Shown here piece by piece: positions 44,670-53,811 of a stretch of 64,000 bases of DNA. Origin of the DNA: Novosphingobium sp. AAP83. Its GTDB lineage: Bacteria; Pseudomonadota; Alphaproteobacteria; Sphingomonadales; Sphingomonadaceae. The stretch spans positions 62,001-126,000 of the forward strand of contig NZ_LJHY01000022.1 of the NCBI RefSeq assembly GCF_001295795.1, in the 5' to 3' direction. Position 1 is the stretch's first letter, and the number at the start of each line of letters is the position of its first letter. The notes under the pieces are model-generated. The model ran no database searches. It was not told the origin of the DNA and saw only the letters and a list, made by a program, of their open reading frames with translations. The translations under genes were made by a program, and so were the position numbers.

Positions 44670-45497
44670 TTAACGGGTCAGAAACGCCACCAGAGCGGCA
44701 GCAGCGGCCGCGTGTCCGGCCTTGTTGGGATGGACCGGAATCCCGTCGTCAGCAGGCGCGACGGCGCCATTGCTCCACGGCGTTTTCGAACAAGGCGCAT
44801 GGCCTTTCGACAGGTTCGAAAACTTCAAGAGCTCGGCCCCTTCCTCGCGGGCGACTTGCGCGGTCATCGCGGCCAGACGCTTTGCCACGCTTTGGCTGAA
44901 CGCCAGTCTTTCAGCTGAAACGGGCAGCTCTGCACATCCCGTTTTGGCTGGCAGAACGGTGATATAGTCCACAAACACGATCCGCGCTTTGGGCGCGCGG
45001 GCGCGAACCGTGCGCACGATCTCGCGCATCCGCAATTCGTCGCCCTTCCATTCGGCCTCGTCTGCGGCCCGCCATTTGGGGCAACGCGGTGCGGGCTTTT
45101 CCGCTCGCTCGCACAAGGCGGCAAAGATGTTGGTCATGAACCCGATATCATTGCCGCCAATCGTGATCGTCACCAGCCGCGTATCGGCATCGACACTATC
45201 GATCTGCGGCGGCACTTCATCCCACGCGCCCAGAACATGCTCGGTCTTGGCCCCGCCACACGTTGCATCCACCAGCTTCAGTTTGAGCCGCTGTGCAAGA
45301 AGGTTGGGATAATTGAGCGTTCCCCGCCCACACCGCTGCGGCGTGTCGGGTGTATTCGGCCCAACGCCCGGTCCGGAGGCAAACGAACTGCCCATAGCCA
45401 CATAACGCGCGCCCTCGGGCAGGGCAGCAGGCTTGCTCCATGCAGGAGCCGCGATGAATGCCAAAACCAGACTGCCAACAAAGCCCGCCAATCTCAT
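44670..45497 (-). CDS. Secreted SGNH/GDSL-type hydrolase
   Basis: A 275-residue exported esterase/lipase-like protein. The signal peptide ends near APAWS. Block I is VAMGSSFASGPGVG in place of GDS, block III is TITIGGNDIGF, and the catalytic His is in GIPVHPNKAGH. This variant resembles actinobacterial GDSL lipases with several Cys. The ATG at 45497 overlaps the era stop (ATGA); GTG at 45506 is an alternative. The natural substrate is unknown. Confidence 0.87.
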   Translation of the reverse strand: MRLAGFVGSLVLAFIAAPAWSKPAALPEGARYVAMGSSFASGPGVGPNTPDTPQRCGRGTLNYPNLLAQRLKLKLVDATCGGAKTEHVLGAWDEVPPQIDSVDADTRLVTITIGGNDIGFMTNIFAALCERAEKPAPRCPKWRAADEAEWKGDELRMREIVRTVRARAPKARIVFVDYITVLPAKTGCAELPVSAERLAFSQSVAKRLAAMTAQVAREEGAELLKFSNLSKGHAPCSKTPWSNGAVAPADDGIPVHPNKAGHAAAAAALVAFLTR

Positions 45498-46387
45498 TTC
45501 ACCCACTCCAAGCCGATTTCTTCATATATCTCACGGGCATCGGCCCAGCGTTCATCTACCTTCACATGCAGGAACAAGTGGACTTTCGTCTCCAGCAGTC
45601 CGGCCAGTTCCTTGCGGGAAGCTTCGCCGATGGCCTTTATCTTCGCGCCACCCTTGCCCAGCACAATCGGGCGCTGGCTTTCGCGGCTGATCACGATCTG
45701 CTGATGGATCTCGACCGATCCATCCTTGCGGTGGATATACTTTTCCGGGCGCACGGTGCTGTCATAGGGCAGTTCATCGTGAAGCTGGCGATACAATTGC
45801 TCGCGCGTGATTTCCGCCGCCATCAACCGCTCGCTGGCATCAGACACCTGATCTGCCGGATAATGCCACGCCGTTTCGGGCATCAGATCGGCCAAACGCT
45901 GCTTCAATTCGGGCACACCGTCACCGGTCAGCGCCGAGACGAAGAAGACCTCGTCAAACCCCACATCGGCCACCAGCGCCTCTGCCGTGATCAGCAGCGG
46001 TTCCTTGGCGGTCGAATCCACTTTGTTCAGCACCAGAATCTTGCGCTCTGGCCGGTCTTTCAGGCTGGCGATGATCGGGTCGAGGTAATCGCGCTTCTTC
46101 TTGCGGCCATCCACCACCAGCAGGATCGCATCGGCCTCTTGCGCGCCATCCCATGCCGCGCTCACCATCGCACGATCCAGCCTTCGTTTGGGCTCGAACA
46201 AGCCCGGCGTATCGGCCAGAATGATCTGCGTTTCGCCCGCCAAAGCAATACCCATCAGCCTTGCACGCGTCGTCTGCGCCTTGGCCGAAACAATCGCCAC
46301 TTTCTGCCCCACCAGCGAATTGACGAGGGTCGATTTACCGGCATTAGGCGCGCCCAGCACAGCCACAAGGCCACATTTTTCGGTCAT
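45494..46387 (-). CDS. era: GTPase Era
   Basis: A 297-residue ribosome-assembly GTPase with a KH domain that binds the 3' end of 16S rRNA. G1 is GAPNAGKST, G3 is DTPGLF, and G4 is NKVD. The KH motif GKGGAKIKAIGEASRKEL is at the C-terminus. It is placed after rnc and before an SGNH gene whose start it overlaps. The order lepB-rnc-era is a widely conserved bacterial operon. Confidence 0.96.
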   Translation of the reverse strand: MTEKCGLVAVLGAPNAGKSTLVNSLVGQKVAIVSAKAQTTRARLMGIALAGETQIILADTPGLFEPKRRLDRAMVSAAWDGAQEADAILLVVDGRKKKRDYLDPIIASLKDRPERKILVLNKVDSTAKEPLLITAEALVADVGFDEVFFVSALTGDGVPELKQRLADLMPETAWHYPADQVSDASERLMAAEITREQLYRQLHDELPYDSTVRPEKYIHRKDGSVEIHQQIVISRESQRPIVLGKGGAKIKAIGEASRKELAGLLETKVHLFLHVKVDERWADAREIYEEIGLEWVK

Positions 46388-46436
46388 TTATGAATTCTCT
46401 ATCGGTTATGTCGGGTGACTATAGGCCAAAAGGCCT

Positions 46437-47153
46437 TCAGGCATAAGCCTGCATGAAAGCGCGCGCGGCTGCCGTTTCGGCTTCCTGCTTGCTTGATCCG
46501 CGCGCAGTGCTTTGGCCTACGCCTTTGACTTCCACGGCAACGGTAAAGGTCGCCGAATGATCCGGTCCATCGCGCGAGACAAGCGTATAGACCGGCGGCT
46601 TACGGCGGTTGCCTGCTGCCCATTCCTGCAACGCGGCCTTGGGATGCTTGCGCTGGCCGGTGCCCGAAGCCATCGGCTTGTCCCACACCTTGCGCACGAA
46701 ATCGCGCGCGGCATCGAAACCGCGTTCAACGAACAGCGCGCCGATCAGCGCCTCCATCACGTCGCCCAGAATGTTGTCGCTCTGCACGCCGCCATCATCG
46801 CGCGCCTGCTTGCCCAGCCGGATATGCCCCGGCACCGCAATCGTGCGCGCCACATCGGCACAAGTCTCGCGGCTGACCAGCGCGTTCAAACGCTGCGAGA
46901 GCTTGCCCTCGGCGGCATCGCTTTTCTCGTGCAGCCAATCGGCGATCACCAGCCCCAGCACCCGGTCGCCCAGAAACTCCAGCCGCTGGTAATCGCGCGC
47001 CTCTCCCATCGAGCCATGCGTCAGCGCATCGGCCCACAGATCGGCGCGGGCAGGGGCCTTGCCGGTCAGCTCCGCAATATAGGCGGCAGCCTCTGCTGAA
47101 AGCGTGCTCAGAACGTACCCCCGATGCGGTTCCAGCGCGCTGCGGTGAACCAT
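46437..47153 (-). CDS. rnc: Ribonuclease III
   Basis: A double-strand-specific endoribonuclease for rRNA processing. The signature YQRLEFLGDRVLGLVIADWL carries the catalytic acids; GDVMEALIGALFVE provides the others, and a dsRNA-binding domain follows (AAGNRRKPPVYTLVS to the C-terminus). The start is uncertain. ATG at 47153 (238 aa) overlaps lepB by 46 bases. CTG at 47111 (224 aa) overlaps by 4 bases, has GGGGG 6 bases upstream and gives a more typical N-terminus, LSTLSAEAAAYIAEL. Confidence 0.92.
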   Translation of the reverse strand: MVHRSALEPHRGYVLSTLSAEAAAYIAELTGKAPARADLWADALTHGSMGEARDYQRLEFLGDRVLGLVIADWLHEKSDAAEGKLSQRLNALVSRETCADVARTIAVPGHIRLGKQARDDGGVQSDNILGDVMEALIGALFVERGFDAARDFVRKVWDKPMASGTGQRKHPKAALQEWAAGNRRKPPVYTLVSRDGPDHSATFTVAVEVKGVGQSTARGSSKQEAETAAARAFMQAYA

Positions 47154-48007
47154 GTCCACGGCAGGAACCAATTGGCGCTACCATCGGTTGACCACATCAT
47201 GATAGTGGCTTTGCCGACAAGGTTCTTCTGGGGAACAAGCCCCACGCCGCCGCCCTTTGTCGCCGGAAAACGGCTATCGAGCGAATTGTCGCGATTGTCT
47301 CCCATCACGAACATGTAGCCCTCAGGCACGATTGTTGCCGCTGTATTGTCAGCGTTGATATCCTTGGGATCGTAAGTGACCGTCTGTCCGAAATCGAGCA
47401 CGTTATAGGTTTTGCCATTGGGCAGCGTCTCGCGATACTGCGGATAGCTGCACACCGCTTTGCCTGCCTCGTCGGCAACCTCGAATTCCGACTGGAATTT
47501 GGGGCGGGCGCACTTCGTATTCGGGCTGACCGGGATAACAAAATCTTCAACGCGCTCTTTGGGCACAGCACGACCGTTCAGATAAAGCGTGCCATCAATC
47601 ACCCGTACAGTATCGCCCGGAAGGCCGATCACACGCTTGATGTAATCCACGTCGTTGGTGGGGGGCGCTTTGAAAATCACTACATCACCGCGCTCAGGCT
47701 GGCTTGCCAGCAAGCGTCCGGGGACTAACGGCAAGCTAAACGGCAGCGAATATTTGCTGAACCCGTAAGGCCACTTGGCGGCGAGCAAGTAATCTCCGTT
47801 TTCAAGCCGTGGCAGCATCGATTCCGAAGGAATGTTGAATGGCGCGAAGATAAAGCTGCGGAAAATCGCCACCACCAGCACCAACTTGAGCAGGAAGACC
47901 GGAAAACTGTCCTCCTTCTCTTCCTTCTTCGCAGGCGGTGAGGGGGGCAGCGGCTGCGGTGAAGTGTCTGGCGAGGCGTCGGGCGTGTCGTTCATTATCG
48001 CGGTCAT
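47108..48007 (-). CDS. lepB: Signal peptidase I
   Basis: A 299-residue membrane serine protease that cleaves Sec signal peptides. After a Pro-rich polar N-terminus one helix (VFLLKLVLVVAIFRSFIF) leads to the catalytic Ser in NIPSESMLP and Lys in DYIKRVIGLPGD; GDNRDNSLDSR is the C-terminal family motif. ATG at 48007 is used; the frame extends to 48259, but that part lies antisense to pgi. It heads the lepB-rnc-era group and is divergent from pgi. Confidence 0.95.
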   Translation of the reverse strand: MTAIMNDTPDASPDTSPQPLPPSPPAKKEEKEDSFPVFLLKLVLVVAIFRSFIFAPFNIPSESMLPRLENGDYLLAAKWPYGFSKYSLPFSLPLVPGRLLASQPERGDVVIFKAPPTNDVDYIKRVIGLPGDTVRVIDGTLYLNGRAVPKERVEDFVIPVSPNTKCARPKFQSEFEVADEAGKAVCSYPQYRETLPNGKTYNVLDFGQTVTYDPKDINADNTAATIVPEGYMFVMGDNRDNSLDSRFPATKGGGVGLVPQKNLVGKATIMMWSTDGSANWFLPWTWFTAARWNRIGGTF

Positions 48008-48161
48008 GTTGCCAGCAAGCCTCTTCGTCAAGTGTGTTGTTTGGATAATACAGTAAAGGAAATACGATTTTAAACCTTGATTGCCTATGAACAGCGGGTT
48101 GGCGATGGTCCGTAGAGCGGGCATAACGCCATTAACCATTCGCGCATGAAAGAGTATGACT

Positions 48162-49685
48162 ATGACCACAGAGCAAGCCGAACCCTTGTGGACAGCGCTT
48201 GAAGGCCTGCCCCGGCCAACTTTGAAGGAGCTGTTTACCGATACCTCCAGGCTTGCCAATTACGCGACCGATCTTGACTTACCCGGCGGCCCGATCCGCT
48301 TCGATTGGTCCAAAACCCATCTCTCCGCCGAAGTTGAAGCGCAACTTGCCGCTATCGCCGCTGCCATGGACTTCGCAGGCCGCCGCCACGCGCTGATCGA
48401 CGGCGAGAAGATAAACAACACCGAAGGCCGCGCGGCTGAGCACACGGCTGAACGCGGTATCGGCAAAGACAGCAGCGTTGAACAAGCCGCTGAATTCCAC
48501 GCGCGCATGCAAATGCTGGTCGATGCGATTCACGAAGGCGCTTTGGGCGATGTCAAAAGCCTGATCCACATCGGCATCGGCGGCTCCGCCCTCGGCCCTG
48601 CCCTGGCAATCGATGCGCTTACCCGCAATGGTGCCAAAGTGGCGGTCCATGTTGTCTCGAACATTGATGGCTGCGCGTTGGAAGCGGCGATGAAGGCTTG
48701 CGATCCTGCAACCACGATGATTGCGCTCGCCTCCAAAACCTTCACCACTACCGAAACCATCACCAATGCGTTTAGCGCGCTCGACTGGTTGCGCGAAGGC
48801 GGCGTGTCCGATCCCTATGGCCGCGTGATCGCGCTTACCGCCGCGCCCGACAAAGCGGTTGAATGGGGCGTCGATGAAACCCGCATCCTGCCATTTTCCG
48901 AAACCGTCGGCGGGCGCTATTCGCTCTGGTCATCAATCGGTTTCCCCGTTGCCATCGCACTGGGTTGGCAGGGCTTTGCCGAATTCCTCGATGGTGCAGC
49001 AGCGATTGACCGCCACTTCATCGACGCAGAGATCGGCGAAAACGTCGTCGTCCGCGCCGCCTTTGCCGACCTTTATTACGCGCAAGTCCGTGGCTGCCAG
49101 ACCCGCGCAGTGTTCGCCTATGATGAACGCCTCGCATTGCTGCCAAGCTATCTCCAGCAGCTTGAAATGGAATCCAATGGCAAGCGCGTCCATGCCGATG
49201 GCACCCCGCTACACCGCGCCAGCGCGCCGGTTACATGGGGCGGCGTGGGCACCGATGCGCAGCACGCAGTATTCCAGTTGCTCCATCAGGGCACGCATCT
49301 GATCCCGGTCGATTTCCTTGCTGTCAAAGCGCAAGGCCACGATCTTGATCCCGCGCACCACGAAATCCTGCTGTCCAATTGCTTCGCCCAGGGCGCGGCG
49401 CTGATGGCGGGCAAATCGTCGGAAGATGGCGCCCGCGCCTATCCCGGTGATCGCCCTTCGGCCACGATCCTGTGCGATGAGCTAAACCCCGCCACGCTCG
49501 GCGCGTTGATCGCCTTCCACGAACACCGCACGTTCGTTTCGGCGGCCATGCTCGGCATCAACCCGTTCGACCAGTTTGGCGTCGAACTGGGCAAGGCCAT
49601 CGCCAAGCAGATCGAATCCGGTGGTGGCGAGGGCTTTGACCCGTCGACCGAAGCCCTGCTTCAAGCGGCGGGCATTGGCGGCTGA
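48162..49685 (+). CDS. pgi: Glucose-6-phosphate isomerase
   Basis: A 507-residue glycolytic/gluconeogenic isomerase. Seen are IHIGIGGSALGPALAIDAL, ALASKTFTTTETITNA, GGRYSLWSSIGFPVAIALG (signature), and QQLEMESNGKR. ATG at 48162 is preferred because AAGAG lies 8 bases upstream; ATG at 48156 in the same frame is also possible. It is divergent from lepB and is followed by a strong hairpin before gor. Confidence 0.95.
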   Translation: MTTEQAEPLWTALEGLPRPTLKELFTDTSRLANYATDLDLPGGPIRFDWSKTHLSAEVEAQLAAIAAAMDFAGRRHALIDGEKINNTEGRAAEHTAERGIGKDSSVEQAAEFHARMQMLVDAIHEGALGDVKSLIHIGIGGSALGPALAIDALTRNGAKVAVHVVSNIDGCALEAAMKACDPATTMIALASKTFTTTETITNAFSALDWLREGGVSDPYGRVIALTAAPDKAVEWGVDETRILPFSETVGGRYSLWSSIGFPVAIALGWQGFAEFLDGAAAIDRHFIDAEIGENVVVRAAFADLYYAQVRGCQTRAVFAYDERLALLPSYLQQLEMESNGKRVHADGTPLHRASAPVTWGGVGTDAQHAVFQLLHQGTHLIPVDFLAVKAQGHDLDPAHHEILLSNCFAQGAALMAGKSSEDGARAYPGDRPSATILCDELNPATLGALIAFHEHRTFVSAAMLGINPFDQFGVELGKAIAKQIESGGGEGFDPSTEALLQAAGIGG

Positions 49686-49700
49686 AGAATTGCACGCAAA

Positions 49701-49728
49701 GCCTCTGGTCTTGCGAAGGACCAGAGGC
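49701..49728. terminator. Hairpin between pgi and gor
   Basis: GCCTCTGGTC pairs perfectly with GACCAGAGGC (10 bases) around an 8-base loop. No T-run follows, so it may act as a partial terminator or an mRNA-stabilising stem. Confidence 0.6.
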
Positions 49729-49754
49729 CATATGCGCATCCAATACAGGAGCGC

Positions 49755-51119
49755 ATGATGGCTGAGCAGGAATTCGACTACGACCTTTTCGTGATCGGTG
49801 CAGGATCGGGTGGCGTGCGCGCCAGCCGGATCGCATCAAACCATGGTGCGCGCGTTGCGGTGGCCGAGGAATACCGCGTCGGCGGCACCTGCGTCATCCG
49901 TGGCTGCGTGCCCAAAAAGCTGTTGGTCTACGGCTCACACTTCGCCGAAGAGTTGCAGGACGCGGCCAATTATGGCTGGACGGTCGAGAAGATGACGTTC
50001 GATTGGCCGACGTTACGTGACGCTGTTTTGAAGGATGTTGATCGCCTCAACACCGCCTACACAACCACGCTCGAAAACAACAAGGTTGAACGTTTCCTCG
50101 AACGCGCCACCATCACCGGCCCCAACTCGGTCAAACTGGCTGACAGCGGGCGCGAAATTACCGCGAAGTACATCCTGATCGCCACTGGCGCATGGCCGGT
50201 GATGCCCGAATTCGCAGGCAGCGAACACTGCATCACCTCGAACGAGGTGTTCCATCTCGAAACTCTGCCCAAGCGCGTTGTCATCTCGGGCGCGGGCTAT
50301 ATCGCGATGGAATTTGCAGGCATTTTCAACGCGCTTGGCAGTAACGTAACGGTCGTCAACCGCAGCGAAACCCTGCTGCGCGGCTATGACGAATCCTTGC
50401 GTGACCGGCTGCTGCAAATCACCATGGCGCGCGGCATCCAGTACCGCTTTAACTGCCCGTTTGATCGCGTGGAAAAGCAGGAAGACGGCACGTTCCATGT
50501 ATTCCTGCAAGGCCAGCCTGATCCGGTCATCGCCGATGTCGTGCTCGTCGCCACCGGCCGCCGCCCCAAGACCGATGGCCTCGGCCTCGAAGCTGCCGGG
50601 ATTACGCTGGGCGAACGTGGTGAAATCCCGGTGGATGCCAACGCCAAAACCGTGTGCGACAGCATCTATGCAGTCGGTGACGTAACGGACCGCGTGCAGC
50701 TCACCCCCGTCGCCATCCGCGAGGGGCAAGCCTTTGCCGACCGCATTTTCGGGGGCAAGGAAACCACGCTCAATTACGATTGCATCCCCAGCGCGGTGTT
50801 CTCGCAACCGCCATTGGCAGGCGTCGGCATGACTGAGGCTGAAGCGCGCAAGGCGTTTGGTAGCAATATTCGCGTCTATTCATCGGATTTTCGCCCGATG
50901 AAAAACATTTTCGGCCACCGGCCTGAACGTGGACTTTACAAGATGATAGTCGATGCCACGACTGACAAGGTGCTCGGCATCCACATGATCGGCCCGGATT
51001 CACCCGAAATCCTCCAAGCCGCCGCCATCGCGGTCAAAGCAGGCCTGACCAAGGCTGATTTCGATGCGACCGTCGCTTTGCACCCATCGATGGCCGAAGA
51101 ACTCGTCCTGATGCGCTGA
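49755..51119 (+). CDS. gor: Glutathione-disulfide reductase
   Basis: A 454-residue FAD enzyme regenerating reduced glutathione with NADPH. The FAD motif VIGAGSGGVRAS is at the start, the redox pair is in GGTCVIRGCVPKK, the NADPH-site ISGAGYIAMEFAGI follows, and the catalytic His-Glu pair lies in LHPSMAEELV. AGGA is just upstream of the ATG at 49755 (or 49758). It supports the peroxidase and possibly the MAPEG proteins in this window. Confidence 0.95.
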   Translation: MMAEQEFDYDLFVIGAGSGGVRASRIASNHGARVAVAEEYRVGGTCVIRGCVPKKLLVYGSHFAEELQDAANYGWTVEKMTFDWPTLRDAVLKDVDRLNTAYTTTLENNKVERFLERATITGPNSVKLADSGREITAKYILIATGAWPVMPEFAGSEHCITSNEVFHLETLPKRVVISGAGYIAMEFAGIFNALGSNVTVVNRSETLLRGYDESLRDRLLQITMARGIQYRFNCPFDRVEKQEDGTFHVFLQGQPDPVIADVVLVATGRRPKTDGLGLEAAGITLGERGEIPVDANAKTVCDSIYAVGDVTDRVQLTPVAIREGQAFADRIFGGKETTLNYDCIPSAVFSQPPLAGVGMTEAEARKAFGSNIRVYSSDFRPMKNIFGHRPERGLYKMIVDATTDKVLGIHMIGPDSPEILQAAAIAVKAGLTKADFDATVALHPSMAEELVLMR

Positions 51120-51136
51120 AGCGGGCTTAGGGGGGA

Positions 51137-51886
51137 TCAAATACCGGCGTTCCATTGATAGCCGGAATGATCCTCCCAATAGCCACCCTTACCGCCGTAA
51201 ATGCCGTCCAATGAAGCAACAGCCTCGATCTTCATCACATACTTGGCCTGCTTATAGCCAAGCTGGCGTTCGGCGCGCAGCCTTATCGGCGCGCCATGCC
51301 CCACCGAAAGGGCCTGCCGGTTCATCGTATGCGCAAGAATCGTCTGCGGATGAAACGCCTCGACCATGTCGATGCTTTCATAGAACGGAATGCCCGAGAA
51401 ATCGTCGGCACAATGAAACACCACATACTGCGCCTTCGCTGAAACTCCTGCATGACGCAAAAGTAGTCCCAGCGGTACGCCGGTCCATTCGCCAATTGCA
51501 CTCCACCCTTCTACGCAATCATGGCGGGTAATCTGCGTGCGCTGCGGCGCGGCTTTCAATTGCGCCAAAGTCATCGCTAGTGGGCGCGTCACAAGCCCGG
51601 CAACCTCCAGTTCCCAATCGGCAAAGCCGTTCGTCATATGCGCGGCATAGTCAGCCGATGCGGGCAGACGATTGCCGTTCACCCTGAAGCGGGGCGACAA
51701 ATCGGCGCGGGTGAACTCTTGCGCCAAAGCATTGCGGCCAGTCACCAGTTTCTGGCTGCTTAACGTCGCTTTCTCCCCCAGAGTCAGAACTTTACGCACC
51801 GTCGGCGAGGTTGTGATCCTGTCACAACCCGCCATCAGCAATCCCGTGGCCCCGGCTAATGCCGCGCGGCGTGTAATCAAGGTCAT
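51137..51886 (-). CDS. Molybdopterin-dependent oxidoreductase (sulfite oxidase/MsrP-like)
   Basis: A 249-residue protein of the sulfite oxidase fold with one molybdopterin domain. The Mo-ligand Cys is near residue 124 in TRHDCVEGWSAIGEW; SVGHGAPIRL and GYKQAKYV follow. The N-terminus has a twin-arginine stretch (TRRAALAG) followed by a hydrophobic run and a lipobox-like LMAGC, so it may be a Tat-exported lipoprotein. The ATG at 51886 overlaps the stop of the cytochrome b gene, its likely electron partner. The physiological substrate is unknown; methionine sulfoxide repair is one option. Confidence 0.9.
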   Translation of the reverse strand: MTLITRRAALAGATGLLMAGCDRITTSPTVRKVLTLGEKATLSSQKLVTGRNALAQEFTRADLSPRFRVNGNRLPASADYAAHMTNGFADWELEVAGLVTRPLAMTLAQLKAAPQRTQITRHDCVEGWSAIGEWTGVPLGLLLRHAGVSAKAQYVVFHCADDFSGIPFYESIDMVEAFHPQTILAHTMNRQALSVGHGAPIRLRAERQLGYKQAKYVMKIEAVASLDGIYGGKGGYWEDHSGYQWNAGI

Positions 51887-52707
51887 GGCCGGTCCTCCAT
51901 GCGTTCGGCAGGCAGGCGATACCAGCCCGTCACCATTGATCGCAGTTCGTTGATCGGGCCTGCGAGCACCACCATGAAAAGATGAATGACGGTAAAAGCC
52001 GCAAACCCGCCAGCACACAAAAAGTGGATCGACCGCGCCGATTGCCGCCCGCCGAACAGATCAAGCAGCCACGGAAATGCTGCGTTGAGCATCGGTGACA
52101 TCGTCAATCCGGTCAGCACCACCAATGGTATCAACCCAAAAATCACGCCCAGATAGGCGATTTTTTGCAGCGGGTTATAGGCCCTTGCAGCTTCGCCCTT
52201 CGGGAAACGCAGCCGCGCATGCTGTTTCAGGTCATGCCACAGATGGCCAAACTTGCGCTCATGCGGCTGCAACGCCAGATCGCGCGAAAGATGCTTCGAT
52301 AAAATTGAATAGAGCAGATAGAGAACGGCTGAAATCACCAGAACCCACGCAAAAAAGAAGTGCCATTGCCGCCCTTCAGCCAAACTATAGTAATTCGGGA
52401 TAGTCACCAGCGGCGGAAATGCACGGATTGAATTTTCGGTGAAACCCAAAAATCCGGTCGTGGGAATTTCAAGGCCAAGCAGATTGACAAAACCTTCCTG
52501 TCCACGCCGTCCGATGACCAGCCAGGGTTCATCAAAGTTCGCGCCATAGGCACCCCAGTAGAGCCGGGGATGTGCGTTGAAGATCGTCGCCCCGCTCATC
52601 AGCATCACGAAAATGCTCAAAGCGTTGATCCAGTGCCAGATCCGCACCGGCAGATGTGTGCGATAGACCAGCGGGCCGGGGGCAACGCTACTGGCATCGC
52701 GTAGCAT
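51883..52707 (-). CDS. Cytochrome b/b6-type membrane subunit
   Basis: A 274-residue di-haem membrane protein of the cytochrome b561 type. RTHLPVRIWHWINALSIFVML carries the first haem His, further hydrophobic helices contain HFFFAWVLVISA and HFLCAGGFAAFTVIHLF with the other His ligands. ATG at 52707 (MLRDASSV) is preferred; an upstream start at 52797 adds a polar stretch without family resemblance. It is the probable quinone-linked electron carrier for the overlapping molybdoenzyme. Confidence 0.87.
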   Translation of the reverse strand: MLRDASSVAPGPLVYRTHLPVRIWHWINALSIFVMLMSGATIFNAHPRLYWGAYGANFDEPWLVIGRRGQEGFVNLLGLEIPTTGFLGFTENSIRAFPPLVTIPNYYSLAEGRQWHFFFAWVLVISAVLYLLYSILSKHLSRDLALQPHERKFGHLWHDLKQHARLRFPKGEAARAYNPLQKIAYLGVIFGLIPLVVLTGLTMSPMLNAAFPWLLDLFGGRQSARSIHFLCAGGFAAFTVIHLFMVVLAGPINELRSMVTGWYRLPAERMEDRP

Positions 52708-52809
52708 TTCAACAGGCTCTGTCGCGTCCACGCCCGCCTCCCGGTATGATGGGATGCAAACACTGCCATGTTCGAGGCAAAGCGCAAGGTCCACCACACT
52801 CCGTCACAT

Positions 52810-53808
52810 TCAGGTCCAAGGCGTCGCCGCCGGTTTGGCCTTTGATAAGGTGATCAGGTCCGCTCGCGAAAACGGACGTTCGCTCGCGGCGATAACGCAT
52901 GATCGCGGCACAGGTCGCAAAGCTGCCCAAGCCGCCTTGCCGACAAAGCCGATCTTGCGCGCGTTACTAACGAAGATGCGTTGGTCCCAGGCCTGCTCGC
53001 CGCGCCGCGCCACTTCGCGCGCGATCTCGCCATAGATTCCCGCAGCGGCCAAAATCGCCCAGCGTTGCCGCCCCCTTAACCGCGCGGCACCAATCCGCGC
53101 GGAACATTCATGGATATGCGCTGTCCGGCACATCTTGCCGACAATCTGCGTCAACCCGGCTCGGTGCTGAGGCTCCATTTGCGCAGCCACCGGTATCCCT
53201 TGCTCTGCCAACCACTCTGCCGGAATGTAACAGCGCCCGGCGGCGGCATCTTCCGCAATGTCGCGCGCGATATTGGCCAATTGGAACGCAATGCCCAGAT
53301 CACAGGCCCGATCAAGCGTATCGGCCTCTTCTGGCGGCACGCCCATAACCACCGCCATCATCACACCCACAGCGCCCGCCACGTGCCAGCAATAGCGCAT
53401 CAGATCGGCTTCGTTCTGCGGCTGCCAGTCGGCGGCGTCCAGCGCGAAGCCTTCGATGACTGCCTCGGCCATATCCGGCGTCAGGCCTGTTTCCCGCGCC
53501 ACAAGGCCCAGCGCATCAAACGCCGGATCGCCCGTTTCCTGTCCGGCAAAGGCGAATGCCGTCCGCTCGCGCACAATCTTCAAACGCTCTGCCGCTCCGC
53601 TCTGGTCGCCCAGCGCGCCGCCGTGGTCTTGGGCATCCACAATATCGTCGCAACGGCGGCACCAGGCATAGAGCAGCCACACCCGCTCGCGCGTTTCGCG
53701 GTCGAACAGGTGGCTGGCAATCGCAAAGCTTTTCGAGCCTTTGAGGATCGCCGTTCGGGCGTTACTAACGAGAGCGGCGCGGTGATCCAAAGTCATGATG
53801 CGCCCCAT
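52810..53808 (-). CDS. crtB: Phytoene synthase
   Basis: A 332-residue prenyl synthase joining two geranylgeranyl-diphosphates to phytoene. Two Asp-rich regions are visible, RRCDDIVDAQD and NIARDIAEDAAAGRCYIP. SFAIASHLFDRETRE starts the fold. The start is ATG at 53808 or 53796. It is the last gene of the crtY-crtI-LOG-crtB group on the minus strand; geranylgeranyl-diphosphate synthase is not in the window. Confidence 0.94.
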   Translation of the reverse strand: MGRIMTLDHRAALVSNARTAILKGSKSFAIASHLFDRETRERVWLLYAWCRRCDDIVDAQDHGGALGDQSGAAERLKIVRERTAFAFAGQETGDPAFDALGLVARETGLTPDMAEAVIEGFALDAADWQPQNEADLMRYCWHVAGAVGVMMAVVMGVPPEEADTLDRACDLGIAFQLANIARDIAEDAAAGRCYIPAEWLAEQGIPVAAQMEPQHRAGLTQIVGKMCRTAHIHECSARIGAARLRGRQRWAILAAAGIYGEIAREVARRGEQAWDQRIFVSNARKIGFVGKAAWAALRPVPRSCVIAASERPFSRADLITLSKAKPAATPWT

Positions 53809-53811
53809 AGC

